Assembly (NCBI GenBank): GCA_002794735.1
Contig: NBAZ01000040.1
Span: forward strand, 36,980 to 100,979
DNA length: 64,000 nucleotides
From: Pyrrhoderma lamaoense
Lineage: Eukaryota > Basidiomycota > Agaricomycetes > Hymenochaetales > Hymenochaetaceae
Direction: 5' to 3'
Part shown: one piece after another, positions 1 to 11,700 of the stretch
How the letters are laid out: each line of letters opens with the position of its first letter
Position numbering within the stretch: position 1 is the first letter of the stretch
The notes under the pieces: generated by a model
Told to the model about the DNA's origin: nothing
Database searches by the model: none
What the model saw: the letters and a program-made list of their open reading frames with translations, nothing else
Position numbers and translations under genes: made by a program

Positions 1-2803
1 TTCCTAAGCCAACCATGATCGGAGCTTTACGTTGGATAACTTATGTAAGATCACTCACTTACACAGTTAGTTTTCTGTTCTAACACTTTTTTTCTAGATT
101 AATGTATGCTATATGATTCCCACTCACTAGCTCCTATAATGATAACTGACAAACTCCTATAGCCATTAAGTTACGGTTTCGAAGCCATCCTAGTGAATGA
201 GTTTCATACTCTAGAAGCTAGTTGCGCTTCACTGGTACCATCTGGCGCTGGGTACGAAAATGTCACCATCAGTAACCAAGTTTGCGCTACTGTAGGCGCG
301 GTCTCCGGTTCAAGTACTGTCGATGGGAACAGATTCGTCAATCTTTCATATGGATATAGTTACACCCATCTTTGGAGGGTTTGTCTATTTTTCTCTGTCT
401 ATTGTCGTTCCCTTGATCTCACTACTTCGCACAGAATTTCGGAATTGTGGTTGGCTTCGGGATTTTCTTTGTCTTCCTCTTGAACTTATTCACGGAAATC
501 AATACATCTTCTGAGGGCGAAACATCCGTCGTTCTTTACAAGCGAGGAGCTAAGGCCCCTGCTGTTGACGAAGCCAACGAAAAGGCGGATGAAGAGAAAG
601 GAGGCCGAACTGGTCAACCAGCTTCAAATGGCTCATTCCACGACTCTGACGAGGCTATGAGAGAGGCAACAAATATGACAGACGTTTTCTCTTGGCAAAA
701 CTTGAACTATGTTGTTCCAATAGGGAAAAACGAAACGCGGAAGCTTCTTGATGACGTTTCTGGGTTTGTTATGCCTGGTAAACTGACCGCGCTCATGGGT
801 GAATCGGGAGCCGGAAAGGTGCATATATTTCAATGCCTACTAGTTTAGAATTGAACACTTATGTTTCTTATAGACAACTCTCCTGAATGTTCTTGCCGGT
901 CGGACAGATGTCGGTGTTATTACTGGGGATCGCTTTGTCAACGGACACGAACTTCCTCATGATTTCCAGTCCCAAGCTGGTTACTGTCAGCAAATGGACA
1001 CTCATCTACCAGAGACTACCGTCCGCGAAGCGTTATTGTTCTCAGCCAAGTTGCGTCAGCCCGAATCGGTACCGCTTGCCGAGAAAGAAGCTTACGTTGA
1101 GACGTGCCTTAAGATGTGCGGGCTGGAAGATCATGCCGATGCTATCGTTGGTACTCTTGGGGTCGAACACAAGAAGAGAACGACTATTGGTGTCGAACTA
1201 GCCGCGAAGCCCAAATTGTTGTTATTCTTGGATGAGCCGACTAGTGGTCTTGATTCGCAGTCTGCCTGGGCTATTACCTCATTCCTTCGTGATCTTGCGG
1301 ACCATGGTCAAGCCATTTTATGTACGATCCATCAACCCTCTAGTGAATTGTTCCAAGTATTTGATCGGCTACTACTCCTTCGTAAGGGCGGTCAGACAGT
1401 ATACTTTGGTGATCTTGGCAAGAACTGCGAAACGCTTATCTCTTACTTTGAATCAAATGGAGCGCGTAAATGCGAACCGGACGAAAACCCTGCTGAGTGG
1501 ATGCTCGATGTCATTGGTGCTGGAGCTACCGCAACATCTACAATTGACTGGCGCAGTGTTTGGGTGAAGTCTGAAGAGGCTGAAAAGGCGAAAGCAAGGC
1601 TTGACGAAATCCACGCCGAGGGAAGGCAAAAACCACCAGTTCAGGCATCAAGAAAATCTGAGTTCGCAACGTCATGGTTCTATCAATTGATTGTCCTAAC
1701 CAACCGTGCATTCGTTTCTTACTGGAGAAACCCTACTTATATCATGGCAAAGCTCATTCTCAATGTTGGGGCGGGTCTTTTCATCGGATTTACTTTCTTC
1801 AAATCCCCAAGTACAATGCAAGGAACTCAGAACAGGCTCTTCGTATGCTACTTCACTTTATGTTAATAGTTTTTAGTTTCTAACCTTTCCATTATCAGGC
1901 GGTCTTCATGGGCACAATTTTATCGGCAGCTCTTGCGAACCAGCTTCAAGTCGTATTCATCAACTTCCGGAATATCTATGAAGTGCGAGAACGCCCAAGT
2001 AGGATGTATAGCTGGACAAGTTTGGTGACCTCCCAGCTGCTTGTCGAAATCCCTTGGAATATCTTTGGTTCTTCGTTGTACTTCTTGTGCTGGTATTGGA
2101 CGGTTGGATTCGAGACTTCGCGCGCAGGGTATACTTATCTAATGATCGGTATACTGTTCCCTCTGTACTACACCACAATCGCCGAAGCAGTTGCAGCGAT
2201 GGCTCCAAATGCAGTTCTATCGTCTGTGCTGTTCAGCACGTTGTTCTCCTTCGTCATCTCTTTGTAAGTCTCATGAAGATTATCTCTAGCAGTCCATTTT
2301 ACTTACGTTTTGCCCTTCAGCAATGGTGTAATGCAACCATATCGTCTTCTCGGGTGGTGGAAGTGGATGTACCGTGTTTCCCCTTTCACTTACCTCATTG
2401 AAGGGTTAGTAGGACAAGCTATCGGAAAAATGGATATCAACTGTTCCTCTACGGAATTTGTGACGGTGGAACCACTTAGTGGACAGACTTGTGCCCAATA
2501 CTTGGATCCGTACATCTCAGTAGCTGGAGGTTACCTCGAGAACCCGGACGCATCGTCGGCTTGTCAATACTGCTCGTCGAGGACAACGGATCAGTTCCTT
2601 GAGTTGTCGTTCAACGTCTTCTATTCGCATCACTGGCGTAACCTTGGCTTGTTCTGCGTTTACATTGTCTTCAATGTACGTATCAAATTCTTCCTTATCT
2701 TTCTAAATATCAAGCGCTGATAAATCTAAATTATCATTTAATTCTTTAGACCGTCATGATCTACGTTCTTACGTACTTGTTCAGGATCCGTTCACGTCGC
2801 TAG
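1..2803 (+). CDS. PDR-type ABCG transporter, C-terminal half (5' end outside window)
   Basis: Plasma-membrane ATP-driven exporter of the fungal pleiotropic drug resistance family. The gene enters the window already open. Exons: <1-44, 98-103, 163-378, 435-818, 874-1842, 1899-2263, 2321-2675 and 2750-2803, all phase-consistent. The visible part holds the last helices of membrane domain 1 (RWITY, then YGFEAILVNEF), a hydrophilic linker, nucleotide-binding domain 2 and membrane domain 2. NBD2 has Walker A GESGAGK split by the intron at 819, signature-like KKRTTIGVEL, Walker B LLLFLDEPTSGLDSQ and H-loop CTIHQPS. Membrane domain 2 ends with the cysteine-bearing extracellular loop and a final helix before an Arg-rich tail at the TAG. 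The 6-nt exon 98-103 encodes Ile-Asn of the conserved RWI-YIN-P-YGFEA segment. The substrate cannot be read from sequence. Confidence 0.93.
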
Positions 2804-3231
2804 ACCTTTTCTCTCACGTTGAAATCCTTAGAACCGACCACTATACACTCCTTTCTCTAACTTACATACCAAACATTACATAATATATCAGCGAACTTAG
2901 GACGTTTACAATAATAGTTGTTTTACTTATGTGTTTGTTTACATTGAGTTTTTCCGTTTGTGTGTGTTATATATACTGTACTCTGTGCCTGTTATGTCCT
3001 CTCCTCGTTTTCATTACCCTCTCCCCCAGTGTACTAAGTACAAGTTCAAGCGAACTATATTATAGTCTATAAAGTGTAGATCTAACTAGATAGAGACTAA
3101 ATAAAATGACAGAACTGATCTAACAATTTTCACTGTTTGTCTATGTATATAATAAGGGTGCCACGCTAATAAGGAGAAGCGAATTACAATATAGGGATAG
3201 ATGTGGTAATTATAACTAGGTACCGGGAACG
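2804..3231. other. Convergent 3' intergenic region
   Basis: AT-rich 3' flanks of the ABC transporter (plus) and the queuosine-salvage gene (minus). AATAAA-like and ATATAA words are present near 3100 and 2880. I see no coding signal. Confidence 0.6.
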
Positions 3232-5262
3232 TTAATACCAGATACTCCGAGTTCGGTGTGCCGGAAGAATCTCTCTTGTTGATATCCCAGTTACCACCTC
3301 CTCTCCTCTTTCAATCTTCTTCGCAAGGTCCCACAGATAAAAATCAATCAGCACGCTGCTAACGGAATCGCACTCTGTTTCGTCATGTGACGATTCTCGT
3401 AGTATAACGTCTTTAACAGCTTCAACACCTAAGATGCTCGCAGCTCTGATGCTAATTTCTTCTCTGCAACCTGGTTTTAAGTAGGTTCCATCCCTGAGTG
3501 TATCGACCAAGGAGGGTGGGTAAGACAGGATTCCCAGATGATGAAGGATTTGTGGAACACGGTAGTCCGCGAACATTGTCAGATCAGAAACGCCATTAGG
3601 CAAGAACGGGTGTTGTTCGTGAGTAGCATTACAAGGTGTAGACGATGGACAAGACGATAAGGGATAAAAGGCCGCCCAAGTCTCCGCTACAAGAATCTGT
3701 GCTCGTTTCCAAAAATAAACTTAATTTTTAGAATTATAAAAATCAACAAGAAAAAAAAAGTTATTTATAGTTCCGGAAACGAAAAGGATCAAGAAACAGA
3801 TCGGGAGAGTAAGTAACCACGACGCTAAAACAACAAAAGGAATAAAATAACACTCAACCAATCTGATCTTCATACACTGTTTCATCTCGGAAAGACGGGA
3901 AGGTATCCGTCACCATTTTGACTAGCTGTAGCGCCGATCCACCCCCTGGGCTAGTTCTGTGCCGTTTGTGGAACTCCGTTAGAAACCCTTGAAAGCTACC
4001 TCCAAAGTTCTACATTATTATATTTATTATTCAGTAGGAGTTTATAAGAAAAGAAGCGGGTACATAAATGCAAATTTGGAGGAAGAGTGGTGTGGGGAAG
4101 AGAGAGGGGATAAAAGGAGGAACCACAGTTACCTCACATAAGATGGAACCGACTTCTCTAAGGACGCGGATTCTTTCTTTTATTATTGGTACATGTTCGG
4201 TGCAATGCGGAGCAGGTGTAAAGACAGATTCAATTGCGCTATCTGGGCAACGTTCGGGACATGAGTAAAAGGAAGGATCCGTGATTGGAATATCGTCTTC
4301 CAAGGCTAGTCTCATGATAGTTCCGCAAAAAACAAAACAAGAAGTTTGTGGATAAAAGAAATAAACAGTGTTTCGTAATCCCAGTCAGAATTGTATGCAT
4401 ATAGTCACCGGTCAGTTATCCGTCTAAGAATAGTGATACTTGATTTTTTTGTGCAAGAGATGCTCATAACCTTACCTCGATTGATAGCTGCCACGAGGCT
4501 CCAATAACCGGTCCACAGCTTTCTCTCTTTTCTCTCTCCTTTGGCTTCTTCCCAACTTTTCCACCATTCAACGGCATACCTTCCCTCTTTGGCATCCCCA
4601 GGACATAATCCTTCTTTATCGGACCAGAATGAAAAATTTAATGATGAAATAAGAAAGATCCAATCTAACGTTGCACGTGTCTGTGGGTCATGGGGATCAA
4701 AAGGTGATGGTGGCAGGACGTGGAGAGGGTGTGTACGCCAAGTAGTGGGTGTATATGTCTCTTCACGAAGTTTACGGGAGATCTAATTGATCATCATGAG
4801 TTGTAATTGTAAATACGAAATGAAATGAAAAAAAGGTAAAGGACACAAAACAGAAGTCTACATACATAGTTCGCGGCAGCCTGAACACCGATATTGTCTA
4901 CCTTAACGAGATTTGTTTTCTGTACGAGTAGATGAACCATTTTTATGATCCGGATCATATTAGATTGTCGATTATGAAATTCATATTTATTAGGATGTAA
5001 CTACCGAGAGTTCTTAATTTGAGCGTACCTCATATTGAATCCTCGTACTTTCTATAACAGGGTTCACTTCTTCAAGGCTGACACTAATATTCCTACTTGT
5101 TTTACCTGAAGTTGGAATTAAACGAGGACAGCCACACGCTTTAGCATTGTCGTATCTGACAGACTTGTGATTTTGTAACGTGTCTTCCAATTCCGCATCC
5201 GACTCAATGCCGATAACTCTATCAGGTCTATTAAGGACTGGTGAGGGAGGATTAGCTAACAT
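3232..5262 (-). CDS. QNG1: Queuosine 5'-phosphate N-glycosylase/hydrolase (DUF2419 family)
   Basis: Enzyme that releases queuine from queuosine 5'-monophosphate so it can be re-inserted into tRNA anticodons (eukaryotic queuine salvage; human C9orf64/QNG1). Exons on the minus strand: 5262-5029, 4919-4866, 4782-4476, 4305-4133, 4009-3859 and 3719-3232. They sum to 1407 nt (468 aa) with all phases closing. Family landmarks in order: a VDNIGVQAAANYI helix near residue 85, LDWIFLISSLNFSFWSD near 134, GYWSLVAAINRALEDDIPIT spanning the exon 3/4 junction, KRAQILVAETWAAF, MFADYRVPQILHHLGIL near 355 and LIDFYLWDLAK near the end. The N-terminal 60 residues are poorly conserved, so the ATG at 5262 is the first in-frame choice rather than a proven start. 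Confidence 0.92.
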
Positions 5263-5730
5263 GTTCCCTAAATGTATCTAGAGTAGTGTATCTTTATCTC
5301 TATTTGTGATGTATGGAGTGTTATTGCCTGGTGAGGTGTTTTTGGAATGACAAAAATCAGATGGATTCTATAGTTTGTCGAGTGCTTGAGGTCTAGAAAG
5401 TTGGGTTAGTGGAAAATATGACACAAGCTTGTCGGCTCCAGGTCAATGTGGGGCTGAAAACGGGATAAATGGAAGAATAAGTGTCTTCTGTTTGAACATG
5501 TTTCAAACGTTTTTCTTTCTCATTTTCGTATCACGTGATACTATCAAAATAGGAAATAGCCAATCGGGGGAATCAGAAGAAATAAACTTTTAGAAATTAG
5601 AGTTTCCTGAATCTGAACGATTACATTGGTGACTCGAATAAAAGTCGGCGATAAAGTCGATACAGTACATCATTTGATTAAAAGTACACTACTATAACAG
5701 ATAAATTCACGAGATCTTAGTTTAAAGCAA
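5263..5730. other. Intergenic region between two minus-strand genes
   Basis: Promoter side of the queuosine-salvage gene and 3' flank of the next minus-strand gene. It is AT-rich with a TCACGTGA word at 5531-5538 that could bind bHLH factors. Nothing else is recognised. Confidence 0.4.
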
Positions 5731-6340
5731 TTAGGAGTGTTTTTGCTCAAAGTACTCCTTTGCGGACATATCACCATTAAGGATCTTCTGGCCGGTCTCT
5801 TTAGTCTCGGGCTGTGAAGAAGATAGAAACCAACAGAAGGTTTGAACTATGGATAGAAGGTGATGAAGAAGGTGACATACGTTTTTGAGTACTGAGCCGC
5901 GGATAGACTAAGATAAATATCGGATAGGTATCATGTTTTAATTCAATTTAATATATTTCATAAGAGCTTCATGGCATACCTTAGCATAGCCTAAACCGAA
6001 TATGAGTACTCCATATAGCAAACAACAAGCTTCGTTTACATGGCGAGAAGAACGGAATACGTACCGACTACTTGGTCTTTAAACGGCACCTTCCTTGCGC
6101 TTCCCTGCTCTTCATGAACAACTGATCCAGACCCGGGTTCAGGGGCGCCTTGAAAATGCCAGGATAAGACGAGTAAAGCCGTTCATCACGCGATAAATGA
6201 AAGGATTATATCACTAGTCTTAGAAATAGCACGAGACGATAAAGAAAGGGAAGACGTAAATTACCTTGTTGTGCGGGAGTAACCACGGACTGATGGGGTA
6301 GAGAAGTGCTGTTTTCTGCTTCGTACAACTCCGAGGGCAT
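5731..6340 (-). CDS. Small conserved fungal protein with KxQVxGYAKxxRG and PETKExGxKIL motifs
   Basis: A 92-residue soluble protein assembled from five exons: 6340-6265, 6148-6065, 5990-5980 (11 nt), 5907-5881 (27 nt) and 5811-5731, total 279 nt with all phases closing. The product has a Gly/Pro-rich N-terminus (GAPEPGSGSVVHEEQG), a basic stretch RKVPFKDQVVGYAK, then SIRGSVLKN and PETKETGQKILNGDMSAKEYF. From memory of fungal proteomes, short proteins with this KEQV-GYAK-RGT-PETKE-GE-IL arrangement are common, but I know no function. The two tiny exons encode the core of the motif, which is why open-reading-frame scans miss the gene. Start chosen at the ATG opening MPSELYEAEN; an upstream in-frame extension exists but looks non-coding. 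Confidence 0.78.
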
Positions 6341-7900
6341 CTGACTCAGAAACACTGAATAGAAGTTCTTCAAGAAGCACAGATTATGATAAAATCGGAC
6401 GGACCATGACGCCTGGGCCAGATTGAGAGGGCACAACATTGTCTGAGGTTGGCGGGGCTGTTCCAAGAGCTGTCTGCATGGCTTGTATCTGGTCGATGTA
6501 GATGAGAGAGCAGACGTGAAGTATGTAGTTCAGACTTGGTGGAGTCAACGGTGACATCACCATACCGGATTAGGGCCTCCACGGCAAGAGCCGAGCACAT
6601 CAAGCCACAGGAGCAGCACGCTCTCAGCTTCTCGTGGTGTGGTGTGTGCCACGCACCTGTTTATATGTTCAATTATGTTGTGCATCACTGCATGTTACAT
6701 GTACTTTGGTCATGGACATGGACATGTATGGTTACTAAATCAACCGATAGAGAGAAGTCGTATCACCATATCAATAATAGAGTACTGTGGGTGCTCTTCT
6801 AGTAGTTCGAAGTATATATACATGTTCTAGTCTCGTACCATCAGATTTCGTGAACTGAATAGTCCAATAAAGCTCATGGCGCGGATGCAAATCGGATGTG
6901 CATTCACGTCTCCATGTAGCTCAGAACTGAATGGGATAAGGCGATAGCTTGAGAATGATAGTCATCGTCTCTTTATAGCCGTATTCTATTGCTGTGAGAG
7001 GCATCAGCTAGATCTGGGCGATCGGAAGAAGGAATTGAGCGAAAAGTTCCAACGAAGGCTTTGACTCAGCATCGTTTACGCAAAAAACGGGGACTTGATA
7101 GAGTTTATGATCACAACGACGACACACTTTGGCTAGATATTGTTTTTTTTCTTTCTTTTTTCGCTAACAATCAACACAATCACTAACAATCACGTCTTAT
7201 TCATGCATGCACTCTGTCCTCCCTGAGATGGAAGCCCTAGTTAGGAAAAAAAGAGATGTTCTGCCCTTCTGCCCTTCCGCCCTTTTTTTGTGCCCAACAG
7301 ATCCGGTCTTGTCGCACAATAATAATGGAATGTTCAAGAGCGAGAAAAGAAAGAACAAAAAAGGGAATTGGACGAGATAGTTGCCAAGAGACTGTAAGAG
7401 TGTTGTTGCACAAATGGGCGGAGGAGCGTGAGCCGCGGTTGGGGCTATCGCCTTCGACCGGATAGAACGCGAGCAATCCCACACTTATCTCGCTACTAGT
7501 CGGCCAATACATGTACACACCGCACACCCGCACGCTGTCGATGTTGTGGTGTTCTGATGACGATCGGCCGGGGTGGAAGTATTAGTCAAATGATGATTTG
7601 TATTTATGATAGAGAGAAAGAAAATGGAAATAAAAGAAAATGCAGGTGCAAATGTAAAATGGGAGCTAAATCTGCCGAGCTGGACCTTGACTGATTGAAT
7701 GGTGGCAGGTCAACCGACCGAAGCTCAGATCCTCCATCCTTTAGCCTCCCTATTCCCCCCTAACACTTCTCTTTCCACCCTTCCCTCTTTCTTTCCACCC
7801 CCTCGACTTGCATCGATACCATCTCCCATCACCCTCACCCTTCCATTGTCGCTCGTTGCCTTTCTCTTTCTTCTCCTCATCCACATCCCGCTTGACGTCC
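6341..7900. promoter_or_regulatory. Divergent intergenic region (about 1.6 kb)
   Basis: Separates the small minus-strand gene from the plus-strand FYR gene. It contains no supported gene. Positions 7738-7880 form a strongly pyrimidine-rich tract (CTTTCC/CACCC) directly upstream of the FYR start codon, a common fungal core-promoter feature. Short CATGGA repeats occur near 6710-6725. Confidence 0.45.
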
Positions 7901-10900
7901 ATGAGTCGTAGGCTGTCATCCAGGGTGGCTGCCTCAAATCTCGTCGACCAGCCTCCGATGGGCCCTCCGCCAGACCGAGACCGGGACTACAGAGATCCAG
8001 GTCTCTCTTCCCATTCCCATTCTCATGCGCAGCCAATCAGCTTCAAGCATTCAGGGCCGCCCAGTCATCCTCTTCCCGGACCTGCTCCAACAGCACATCA
8101 TCATCTTGGACCTCAACCAACTCAATCTATGCCTATCTCCCTCCAAAATGGCGGCAGTTCTGTTCCAGGGCCTGGTTCCGCTCCCAACACAACCCATGAA
8201 CACCGTGAGCCGCTCACTCAGGCTGAGGTGCAAGAAAAGTATAGCCGGTTAAAGAAACGCTACTTTGAAAACGAGAAGGTGAGCGATTCAACACCTTTGA
8301 TTGCCTTTTTTGCCTTTTTCCTATTGTATTGATGTGCTTCCTGATGGCCGTTCGGTTTAAAATAATGTCAATTGTTTCAACTTTCTCAACCGGAAAAAAA
8401 TCTATGCACACAATGCCGCTTTGCTCAGAAACATAACGAACTATTGAAGGATTTTAATGAGGCTGGTAAACGGAACAGTGCTCTCCGAACTGAACGAAAG
8501 TGAGTTTTGCTTTTCTTCTTGTCCTTTGTGTGTTTCACGACAAACTTATGAACGTCTGTTCTATTTTTAGTGTTCTACTTGACCGAATTATTGAACTCGA
8601 GGAATTCCTTCATTTCTACCAAGACCACATGAAAAAATACGAACCTGACTTAACCCCTCCAAACCCTCTTCATGACATATCTAGTGCCTTTCCTACATCT
8701 CTTATATCAAAGAAACGTCGTGCAGCATTTCAGAAAAATCTGAAACAAGCGATGCATGAGTACGATCTTGAGATGGAGGACCCTTTGCACCCTGCTTCGG
8801 TTGAACCAAGACTCACGAGCAGACATGTTGGCCCAAATGCAACGACGAACTCAGGACAAAAGTACTTAAATGGAGAAGGTTATTATGCGGAAATTCACGA
8901 GCAAAATTCTAACATACCTATAACGAGGAGTTCCTCCCGTTTTAAAACCACTATCACTCCTAACCCTCCTACTCTCAATGTTGAAAACATCGATAACTCC
9001 GCGGATCTTGGCATGCACATCTCGGAGTCTACGAACATTGTGGATGCTGCTTTCGAAAGAGGCCCGCCCGCGAAACGTCGAGTTGGAGATGAGAGGTTTG
9101 TTGGTGATGATGGGCCAGGCGGGAGGAATTCTGGGGAGAGAGAACCTAAGCGCCCAAGGAGACCCGTCACTGGTGCACCTACAACTCGACATTCTTCTGG
9201 TACATCTACCGTGAATGGTTCTGGGACTCCTGGAGGACGAAATGGAAACATTCCTGGTAAATAGTCCCTTCCTCTTTTATCCCGCCGCTCCATTATTTTT
9301 ACTTAAACCCCCTTCTTTTCTACTCGGGGTTGCTGTTGGCTTTCAATTCTTATGCTCTTATATTATTCTTTCCCTTCGCATTTTAACCCGTGTTTTTAAT
9401 TTTTACTTATTTTTCTCTCTTTGTGCCGTACGTGTACTCACTGTGACTACTCCCATCATAACTGGAAAAATTATCTATCGAATCAATTACACTCGAATTC
9501 GATTATTAACTTATACGCTTTGAAATCAATATGATCAATTCTCGCGCATACAACGCATCGCATACATCAATCACACTCATCTCCGTCTTTCTAAATAAAT
9601 GCCCGTCATGACCTGAATTTGTCTGGGGCGAAATTATCATAATAATGACGCGACGGCGCTGATTACTTTTTAATCAGATGAATATCAAGCTCAGCAGGAG
9701 CCACATGAATACAGATACCGAGATCAACGGGAATCTGAGGAATATGCACAGGAATGGCCAAATGAGTCTTTGCATATTCAACAGCAGACTATGCCAACTG
9801 CGAGCAAACATCGCTCGGCAAATTTTAGACCAGAGCCTCGTGAGGATCCAGATAATTCCCATAGTAATCATCAAGTCCCTTCTGTACACTCGTCACCACA
9901 GACCTCACATAGGCCTTATCCGCACGCATCGCAAACACACGGACATTCTCATTCTCAAACTCCTTTGTCGCATACTTATGGACGTTCGGGTGCATTACGT
10001 CATTCCCAGTCACAGTCTCCTTTATCTCCTCCAGGGCCTTCCCAAGAATACAACTCGCAGCGAGGTTCGTCGAGTATGGTTGTCGTAAGACGGGATGAGA
10101 GGGTAGCGATTGATCGAGACCATGCACCTTCGGACGAGATGAGTTCACCAACCGTATCAGTGTCCTCTCATAATACAATGCTTCCTCCTGGTCCAACATC
10201 TGCTGGAAGCAGTTCAGGATCAACCACTGCATACTACGAATCCCCTCGTCACTCGAGAATTGGCGATGTTTCCACACCGGTCTCTTCATCCAGCTCGAGA
10301 ACCATCGCTCCTCGTTCTTCTCATTATCAACACCATGAAGTACCCAATAGTTCAAATTCTGTGCCCAATCTTTCACCAAAGACAGAACCAAAAACAGATA
10401 ACTCAATAGTTTCCTCTCGAGGTGTACCTCTTCTGAGTGAATTGCAAAGGATGACAAAACCAAAGCGGTTGAAAGCCCACACAGTAACTTCGAAAAATTA
10501 TAGTATTCCTACGGTACCAAGAAATAATACTGGTCGTCCGATATTACCGTTAAATGTTGGGATTATGACCGTCTTTAAACTTGGTGAAGTGTGTATGCGT
10601 GAGCATTATCATACGGAGAGGTATATTTTCCCAATTGGGTATGAAGTTACGAGGTACGGTTTCACACTTCCTATTGTCTCTGACTTTCCCTATTTGGCTG
10701 AGTACTGATTTTTCTTCATACTAGGCGATATCTTTCTACAATGGATCCAAATCTTGAGTGCGTGTACCACTGTACGATTCTTGATGGTGGGGACAGTCCC
10801 AAGTTCCAAATTGTAGCGAGTGACATGCCAGATACCCCGATTGTAGCAGGATCTGCTACGGGAGCCTGGGCTGGTATCGTCCGTATGGCGAATCTTATTA

Positions 10901-11700
10901 GAAAGAGGCAGCATTCAAACAGTGTCTCGGGCCCCGATTACTTTGGCTTAGGACAAAATACAATCAAGCACTTGATCCAGGAGCTTCCCGGGGCAAACCA
11001 TTTGAAAAACTATGTTTGGCAAAACTTTGTGGAGGGAGGGTATGTGCTTCTTATTACCGCGCACTTTATTACTACAACGCTTCTAACGTTATTCGGTGTT
11101 TTGAACTTGTGTTATCTGAATTATATCTAGACCTCTTGGAGGACGTCATGCCGCTGTTATACCCGCTCTCCCAGAGGAACACGAAACAAGTTATCACTCC
11201 TCTCAGGCGTCGGCTCTTCCTCAGAAGTCTCCCTCTACACCTCAATCTCCGCGCGACCCCTATCCAACTCGATCGTTCCAGTCGTCCCGTGAACCTTCGC
11301 ATGTATCTTCGAGTCGCATAAATCCGTCTCCTACTCGTCCCGTTTCCGATTACTCGCTCAGACAAAGCCGGTATGAACGTCGAGAGGCCTCTAGGGAGAT
11401 GAGGAATGAGCGAGAAAGAGAACGTCCAATAGCCGTACATCATTCAGGCTCGGGTTATCGGTCATGCGCTCACCTGCACATCCCGATGTTGATGCTTCTA
11501 TCAATAGAGATAGAGAGGATGTAGAAATGACCGATGTGAATGGAGTTAATGGGCATGGTAGAGAGGGATCTGACTGGGAATACTCCTCCGAAGAGGAGCA
11601 TGAAGATGAGAGAGAGATGAATGGGCGTTCTTCCGGGAGGAAGGAAAACTATCAGAGGGACATGGAAGATACGAATCTGTTGGTGAAAACTTTCGAATGA
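7901..11700 (+). CDS. FYRN/FYRC-domain nuclear protein (TBRG1-like)
   Basis: Large, low-complexity, basic nuclear protein likely acting in chromatin regulation. Exons 7901-8278, 8429-8499, 8571-9256, 9678-10653, 10725-11039, 11131-about 11460, then about 11508-11700; roughly 980 aa. After a Ser/Pro/His-rich leader comes a coiled coil (about residues 110-160, KYSRLKKRYFENEK...LLDRIIELEEFL), typical of TBRG1-like proteins. Long disordered Ser/Pro segments and a KRRAAF basic patch follow. The C-terminal third holds FYRN (EHYHTERYIFPIGYEVTRRY) and FYRC (CTILDGG...FQIVASD...W..IV...FGLGQNTIKHLIQELPGA). The acidic tail DVEMTDVNGVNGHGREGS is in another frame from the preceding Arg-rich exon, so either a 47-56 nt intron with a weak donor or a missing base near 11451 separates them. 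Intron 9257-9677 is unusually long. Confidence 0.85.

Noticed and set aside
9825..10463. 212-codon minus-strand ORF opposite the FYR gene
   Set aside because: Lies wholly antisense to a long coding exon with clear domains; no motif of its own.
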